Shown here one piece after another: positions 59,559 through 64,000 of a DNA stretch of 64,000 bases. Below the pieces are notes generated by a model. The model was not told the origin of the DNA. It worked only from the letters and a program-made list of their open reading frames with translations, and searched no databases. This stretch comes from Halomarinibacterium sp034670265 (GTDB lineage: Bacteria > Bacteroidota > Bacteroidia > Flavobacteriales > Flavobacteriaceae). Made by a program: the position numbers and the translations under genes. The stretch is taken from NCBI GenBank assembly GCA_034670265.1, contig JAXMNU010000003.1, positions 186,001 to 250,000 of the forward strand, in the 5' to 3' direction. Within the stretch, counting starts at the first letter, position 1. Every line of letters starts with the position of its first letter.

Positions 59559-61247
59559 TTAAATTCCTTTAGGAATCGCTTCAATAAGCTTTTTAGTGTA
59601 TTCTTTTGAAGGATTGGCATAGATCTCATCGGCATCGCCTATCTCTTCAATTTTTCCTTCATTCATCACAATAAGTTGGTCTGCCATAAATTTTACCACG
59701 GCTAAATCGTGAGAGATAAATATATAGGTAAAGCCAAAATCCTCTTTTAGTTCATTCAGTAAATTTAAAACCTGAGCTTGTACCGAGATATCCAAAGCGC
59801 TCACACTTTCATCACATATAACCAATTTAGGTTCTAACGCAATGGTACGCGCAATACCTACTCTTTGTCTTTGACCGCCAGATAACTCATGTGGATATCT
59901 ATTAAAGTAACTTTCGTCTAGACCTACTCTATTTAAAAGAGCAGAAACTTTTTCCTCGCGTTGCTTTTTAGATTGTCCAATGTTATGAACCTTCATAACC
60001 TCCACAATGGCTTGCCCAATGCTTAGTCTTGGATTTAAGGAGGAATAAGGGTCTTGAAAAATAAGTTGGATTTCCTTTCTTAGTTTTCTTATTTCAGAAC
60101 CCTGAAGCTTTGTAATATCTCTACCATAAAAAAAGACGTTCCCCGCAGTGGCTTTTTCAAGTTGTAAAATTACTTTCCCCAAGGTAGATTTTCCACAGCC
60201 AGACTCACCCACCAACCCTAAAGTCTCACCTTCAAAAACACTAAATGATATTTTATTAACTGCTTTAATGGTACGCTTTCTGGTAAAAACACCAGTGTTT
60301 TGGATGTATTCCTTCTCTAAATCTTTAATTTCTAAAATGGGCTTTTGTAAATAGATATTCTTATGTTTCGACGCTCTTTGAGATAATGTTATTTCCTTTG
60401 CTTGAAAGGTTTTATCTGCTAACGAAGCAATTGTAGGAAGCTTTTCATAACGTTTATCTAGAGGCGGACGAGAAGCGAGAAGGGCTTTTGTATATTCTTG
60501 CTTTGGGAGTTTAAAGATTTCGAAAACAGAACCCGTTTCTACCACACTCCCTCGATGCATTACTACAACTCGGTCTGCAATTTCAGAAACCAAAGCGAGG
60601 TCATGAGATATAAAAATCAAACTCATCCCAGTTTCTTTCTGAAGCTCTTTTAATAGCTGAAGGATTTCTTTTTGAACCGTTACATCCAACGCTGTTGTGG
60701 GTTCATCTGCAATTAATAATTTGGGTTTACAAGAAATAGCCATGGCAATCATCACTCGCTGCATTTGCCCGCCACTAATTTGATGTGGGTAGCTATTGTA
60801 CAACTCTTTTGGACGCGGAAGCTTTACCTTTTCAAACAGCGAAAGTGTTTCTTTTTTGGCTTCGGAAGAAGACATTTTTAAATGTAGTTGAAGCATTTCT
60901 GAAACTTGTTTGCCACACTTTATGGAAGGGTTTAAAGCACTCATAGGCTCTTGAAAAATCATTGCTATTTCATTACCTCTAAGTTTTCTATATTCTGATT
61001 CTTTAAGTGTTGTGAGGTTTTTATTGTCGAATAAAACTTCACCAGTAATTTCGGTATTCTTTTTTGGCAACAAGCCCATAAGTGCCAATGAGGTAACCGA
61101 TTTTCCAGAACCAGATTCCCCAACAATTCCAAGAACTTCATTTTTTAAAACAGCGAAAGAAATTTCATGAAGCACCTCACTTTTAGATTTTTTATTTCCA
61201 AAAGAAACAGAAAGATTGTGAATGTTGATTAGAGGTTCTTTTTTCAT
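59559..61247 (-). CDS. Fused peptide ABC transporter ATPase (DppD-DppF/YejF type)
   Basis: A 562-residue protein with two full ABC ATPase domains. Domain 1 has Walker A GESGSGKS, signature ISGGQMQRVMIAMA and Walker B LLIADEPTTALD. Domain 2 (about residues 310-562) has GESGCGKS, LSGGQRQRVGIARTI and LVICDESVSALD. The fused pair is typical of oligopeptide or nickel importers such as YejF/GsiA. Membrane and binding-protein genes are absent here. A TATCTTTG box on the minus strand (61253-61260) lies 6 bases from the start codon, again near-leaderless. Confidence 0.93.
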   Translation of the reverse strand: MKKEPLINIHNLSVSFGNKKSKSEVLHEISFAVLKNEVLGIVGESGSGKSVTSLALMGLLPKKNTEITGEVLFDNKNLTTLKESEYRKLRGNEIAMIFQEPMSALNPSIKCGKQVSEMLQLHLKMSSSEAKKETLSLFEKVKLPRPKELYNSYPHQISGGQMQRVMIAMAISCKPKLLIADEPTTALDVTVQKEILQLLKELQKETGMSLIFISHDLALVSEIADRVVVMHRGSVVETGSVFEIFKLPKQEYTKALLASRPPLDKRYEKLPTIASLADKTFQAKEITLSQRASKHKNIYLQKPILEIKDLEKEYIQNTGVFTRKRTIKAVNKISFSVFEGETLGLVGESGCGKSTLGKVILQLEKATAGNVFFYGRDITKLQGSEIRKLRKEIQLIFQDPYSSLNPRLSIGQAIVEVMKVHNIGQSKKQREEKVSALLNRVGLDESYFNRYPHELSGGQRQRVGIARTIALEPKLVICDESVSALDISVQAQVLNLLNELKEDFGFTYIFISHDLAVVKFMADQLIVMNEGKIEEIGDADEIYANPSKEYTKKLIEAIPKGI

Positions 61248-61448
61248 TAGCTCAAAGATACTTCAATTATAATTTTAAATAAAAACCGTAATGCCTACTA
61301 AATCAGCAGGTTTTGATTTGTAGGAAAAAAATTGTTAATAAAATCTTAATGTAGTTCGTCGAAAATAATTTTTATTATAAAAAAAAAGCCCTTGCTTTAA
61401 ATAATTATTACAAATAAATACTAATCATTAACAAAAACACAAATCATT

Positions 61449-64000
61449 ATGAAAAAAATTAGTAAAAATGTATTTCTTGTTTTTTTATCGGTTCTTACTT
61501 TCGCTTCTGGAACCATCGAAGTTTCTTCCCAGAACAAGTCCGATGAACAAAGAAATATTAAAAGACCACCAAGCCTCATCAAGTTTGATGCTTCAAAAAA
61601 CTACAATTCCCAAAACACTTCACAATTACTGCAACAGGAATTTAAATTCTCCCCGCAAACCTCGTTTCAGTATGTAAATCAAAACCAAGACCCTTTAGGA
61701 TTTTCTCACAGCAAATACCAACAATATTTTAACGGTATCAAAGTAGAATTTTCAACATTCACGCTACATTCAAAGGCAGGCGTTATTACCTCTATGACTA
61801 ATAGCTTGGCAACAATTAAAGAATTAAATACCACTCCAAGTTTAGGGTCAAATCAGGCATTTAATTTTGCTGTAGCCAAAGTAGGAGCTACAAGATATTT
61901 ATGGCAAAATGAACAAGAAAGTGCACTTGCCAATTACGCTATGCCTCAAGGAGAGCTAGTTATTTTCCCAGCCATGGAAAATATTACAAAAGAAAATAGA
62001 CTTGCTTATAAATTTGATATTTACGCCACAGAGCCTCTCTACAGAGCCGATGTATACGTAGATGCCATGACGGGTGAAATTCTTTTAGAGAATAAGAAAA
62101 TTCACCACGCCAATGTGCCAGCTTCTGGTAATAGTTTATACAATGGTAACGTATCGTTCACCGCAGATAATGCTTCTGGTCCATATAGATTGCGACAAAC
62201 TGCTGACGGAAATGGAATCCAAACGTATGACATGAACAATGGGACTAACTATAATAATGCATCAGATATAACAAGTGGATCCACATCGTTTAACCATCCA
62301 ACGGGTGTACAAGCCCATTTTGGTGCCGAAAAAACACACCAATATTTCATGGGCAAGCACAATAGAAATTCCTATAATAATGCTGGAGCCATTATACGAT
62401 CTTATGTTAGTTATTCAAATAACTATGTGAATGCTTTTTGGGATGGAAGCAGAATGACTTATGGAGATGGAGATGGAGTTAATTACGGGCCATTAGTTTC
62501 ATTAGACATTGTAGGCCATGAGATAACACATGGGGTTACTGAATATTCTGCAAACTTGGTGTACAGTTATCAATCAGGTGCTTTAAATGAATCTTTCTCA
62601 GATATTTTTGGAGAATCTATCGAAAACTATGCTTCAGGAAGTAACGACTGGCTTATGGGAGACCAAATTGGTGCAGGAGGAAGCGGTGGAGCATTACGCT
62701 CTATGAGCAACCCAAATGCCTATGGTGATCCTGATACGTATTTAGGTACCAATTGGTATTCTGGTTCTGGAGATAATGGTGGAGTACACTATAATTCTGG
62801 GGTTCAGAATTTCTGGTTTTACCTTTTAACAGTAGGTGGAAGTGGCACCAATGATAATGGGGCTAGTTATACTGTCGCAGGCATTGGAATGGACAAAGCA
62901 GCAGCCATTGCATATAGAAACTTAGCAGTTTATCTAAGTACAAATTCTCAGTACAGCGATGCTAGAACAGGAGCAATTCAAGCTGCTGTGGATCTTTATG
63001 GCGCTGGAAGTGCCGAAGAAATTGCAACCACCAACGCATGGCATGCAGTTGGAGTGGGTGCTGCCTATGGAGGTGGCGGAGGCTCTTATTGTAATTCAGC
63101 AAGTACAAACGTAAATGATGAATATATAAGTAGAGTTCAGTTAAATACTATTGACAATGCTTCTGGAGCACAATTTTATTCAGATTTTACGAGCATATCA
63201 ACAAGCCTTACTAAAGGAAACGCGTATACAATAACAGTAACTCCTACTTGGACTGGAACGGTCTATGCTGAAGGATATGCTGTGTGGATTGATTATAATA
63301 ACGATATGGACTTTAACGATTCTGGGGAATTAGTTTGGTCTAAAGCTGCTTCAACCAATACACCCAATAGCGGGTCCTTTACAGTTCCAACTTCGGCTAC
63401 AGATGGAAATACAAGAATGCGTGTTTCTATGAAATACAATGGAATACCCACAGCATGCGAAACGTTTACCTATGGTGAAGTGGAGGATTATACTGTTGAC
63501 ATTGGAGGAACAGCTCCTGATACACAACCTCCAACAAATCCAACCAATCTTTCAGCATCTAATGTAACAAATACTACCGTAGATCTTTCTTGGAATGCCT
63601 CCACAGATAACGTAGGGGTAACAGGATATGAAGTTTTCTTAGGAGGGAGTAGTATTGGTAGTGTAACAGGAACCACTGCAAATGTAACAGGATTAACGGC
63701 AGGAACTTCTTATGCTTTTAATGTAAGAGCATTTGATGCCGCTGGAAATAATTCTGGATTAAGTAATACCGTAAATGTTACTACCACCGGCGGTGGCGGT
63801 GGCGGAGGATGTACAGGAGGAATTTCTTCATTCCCGTATGCCGAAAGCTTTGAAAGTGGATTAGGAGCATGGACTCAATCTACGGCAGATGATATTGATT
63901 GGACTCGAGATTCTGGAGGAACACCTTCAAGTAATACAGGACCTTCAACAGGATCTAATGGTTCTTGGTATATGTATGTGGAGGCGTCTTCTCCAAATTA
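61449..64000 (+). CDS. Secreted M4 (thermolysin-like) metalloprotease, 3' end beyond the window
   Basis: The frame is open from ATG 61449 to the window edge (850 codons) with no break. Signal peptide (about 1-29), FTP/PepSY propeptide (about 45-230), then the M4 catalytic domain: zinc ligands His357 and His361 in HEITH, and Glu381 in NESFSDIFG, 24 residues after His357 as in thermolysin. After it come a GEVEDYTV beta domain (about residue 676), a fibronectin type III domain (about 690-775), a poly-Gly linker and the start of a MAM-like domain (YAESFESGLGAWTQ). A T9SS sorting domain probably lies beyond the window. The 201-base upstream gap has no consensus promoter. Confidence 0.93.
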   Translation, partial: MKKISKNVFLVFLSVLTFASGTIEVSSQNKSDEQRNIKRPPSLIKFDASKNYNSQNTSQLLQQEFKFSPQTSFQYVNQNQDPLGFSHSKYQQYFNGIKVEFSTFTLHSKAGVITSMTNSLATIKELNTTPSLGSNQAFNFAVAKVGATRYLWQNEQESALANYAMPQGELVIFPAMENITKENRLAYKFDIYATEPLYRADVYVDAMTGEILLENKKIHHANVPASGNSLYNGNVSFTADNASGPYRLRQTADGNGIQTYDMNNGTNYNNASDITSGSTSFNHPTGVQAHFGAEKTHQYFMGKHNRNSYNNAGAIIRSYVSYSNNYVNAFWDGSRMTYGDGDGVNYGPLVSLDIVGHEITHGVTEYSANLVYSYQSGALNESFSDIFGESIENYASGSNDWLMGDQIGAGGSGGALRSMSNPNAYGDPDTYLGTNWYSGSGDNGGVHYNSGVQNFWFYLLTVGGSGTNDNGASYTVAGIGMDKAAAIAYRNLAVYLSTNSQYSDARTGAIQAAVDLYGAGSAEEIATTNAWHAVGVGAAYGGGGGSYCNSASTNVNDEYISRVQLNTIDNASGAQFYSDFTSISTSLTKGNAYTITVTPTWTGTVYAEGYAVWIDYNNDMDFNDSGELVWSKAASTNTPNSGSFTVPTSATDGNTRMRVSMKYNGIPTACETFTYGEVEDYTVDIGGTAPDTQPPTNPTNLSASNVTNTTVDLSWNASTDNVGVTGYEVFLGGSSIGSVTGTTANVTGLTAGTSYAFNVRAFDAAGNNSGLSNTVNVTTTGGGGGGGCTGGISSFPYAESFESGLGAWTQSTADDIDWTRDSGGTPSSNTGPSTGSNGSWYMYVEASSPN

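Noticed and set aside
1..64000. tRNA, rRNA, CRISPR array, insertion sequence, integrase or prophage genes
   Set aside because: None seen on reading both strands. The R-M genes look acquired by composition but carry no visible mobile-element ends or attachment repeats.

Overview
The window comes from a marine-type member of the Flavobacteriaceae (phylum Bacteroidota). Evidence: low GC, frequent lipoprotein signal peptides, gliding and type IX secretion (T9SS) genes (sprE, gldH), a secreted peptidase with a T9SS sorting domain, and promoters of the Bacteroidota form TTTG-N19/20-TAnnTTTG. Several confident genes, including sprE and atpB, start with TTG. I found no rRNA, tRNA, CRISPR array, transposase or integrase.

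Layout. 1-4.3 kb: the tail of an unknown gene, then a compact Sau3AI-like (predicted GATC) restriction-modification operon: an HTH controller with its own promoter and operator, a C5-cytosine methylase and a MutH/Sau3AI-fold endonuclease. It is coupled by a TAATG overlap to a D12-class adenine methylase. 4.3-7.0 kb: DUF4254, a GT9 glycosyltransferase and a convergent ferredoxin-type reductase. 7.2-16 kb: sprE, bactofilin, atpZ, a membrane protein, then atpB-E-F-H-A-G. The beta and epsilon subunit genes are absent. 16-21.5 kb: lipoprotein, dut, a sugar nucleotidyltransferase preceded by a REPIN-like pair of palindromes, a TPR protein, DUF4292 and an EnvC-like protein. 21.5-27.7 kb (minus): an RND efflux operon ending in a PII-like protein and a DUF2892 protein. 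27.9-38 kb (minus): a 12-gene TetR-led operon with TolC, HlyD, OsmC, a two-ATPase/two-permease ABC-2 exporter, LOG, an OMPLA-like outer-membrane protein and an ATP-cone/nuclease fusion. 38-42 kb (minus): a reactive-sulfur operon (CstB-like persulfide dioxygenase-rhodanese, HMA protein, TPMT-like methyltransferase), a TauE/SafE exporter and a Crp/Fnr regulator. 42-64 kb: a secreted subtilisin, thioesterase, HU/SPOR protein, dprA, trpS, plsC, an ECF sigma factor with a predicted dual-membrane anti-sigma factor, recA, ricT, gldH, PBP1A, a CoA-transferase pair, a fused peptide-ABC ATPase and an M4 metalloprotease cut by the window end.

The strongest unexplained signal is a shared 14-bp palindrome, GTAAC-N4-GTTAC. 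It lies 29.5-30.5 bp (centre to box) upstream of the -7 boxes of three separate transcription units: the RND pump operon, the persulfide dioxygenase operon and tauE. This is class II Crp/Fnr geometry, and a Crp/Fnr regulator gene lies beside two of them. The inference is one sulfur-stress regulon that joins persulfide oxidation, sulfite/sulfonate export and an RND pump with a DUF2892 partner.
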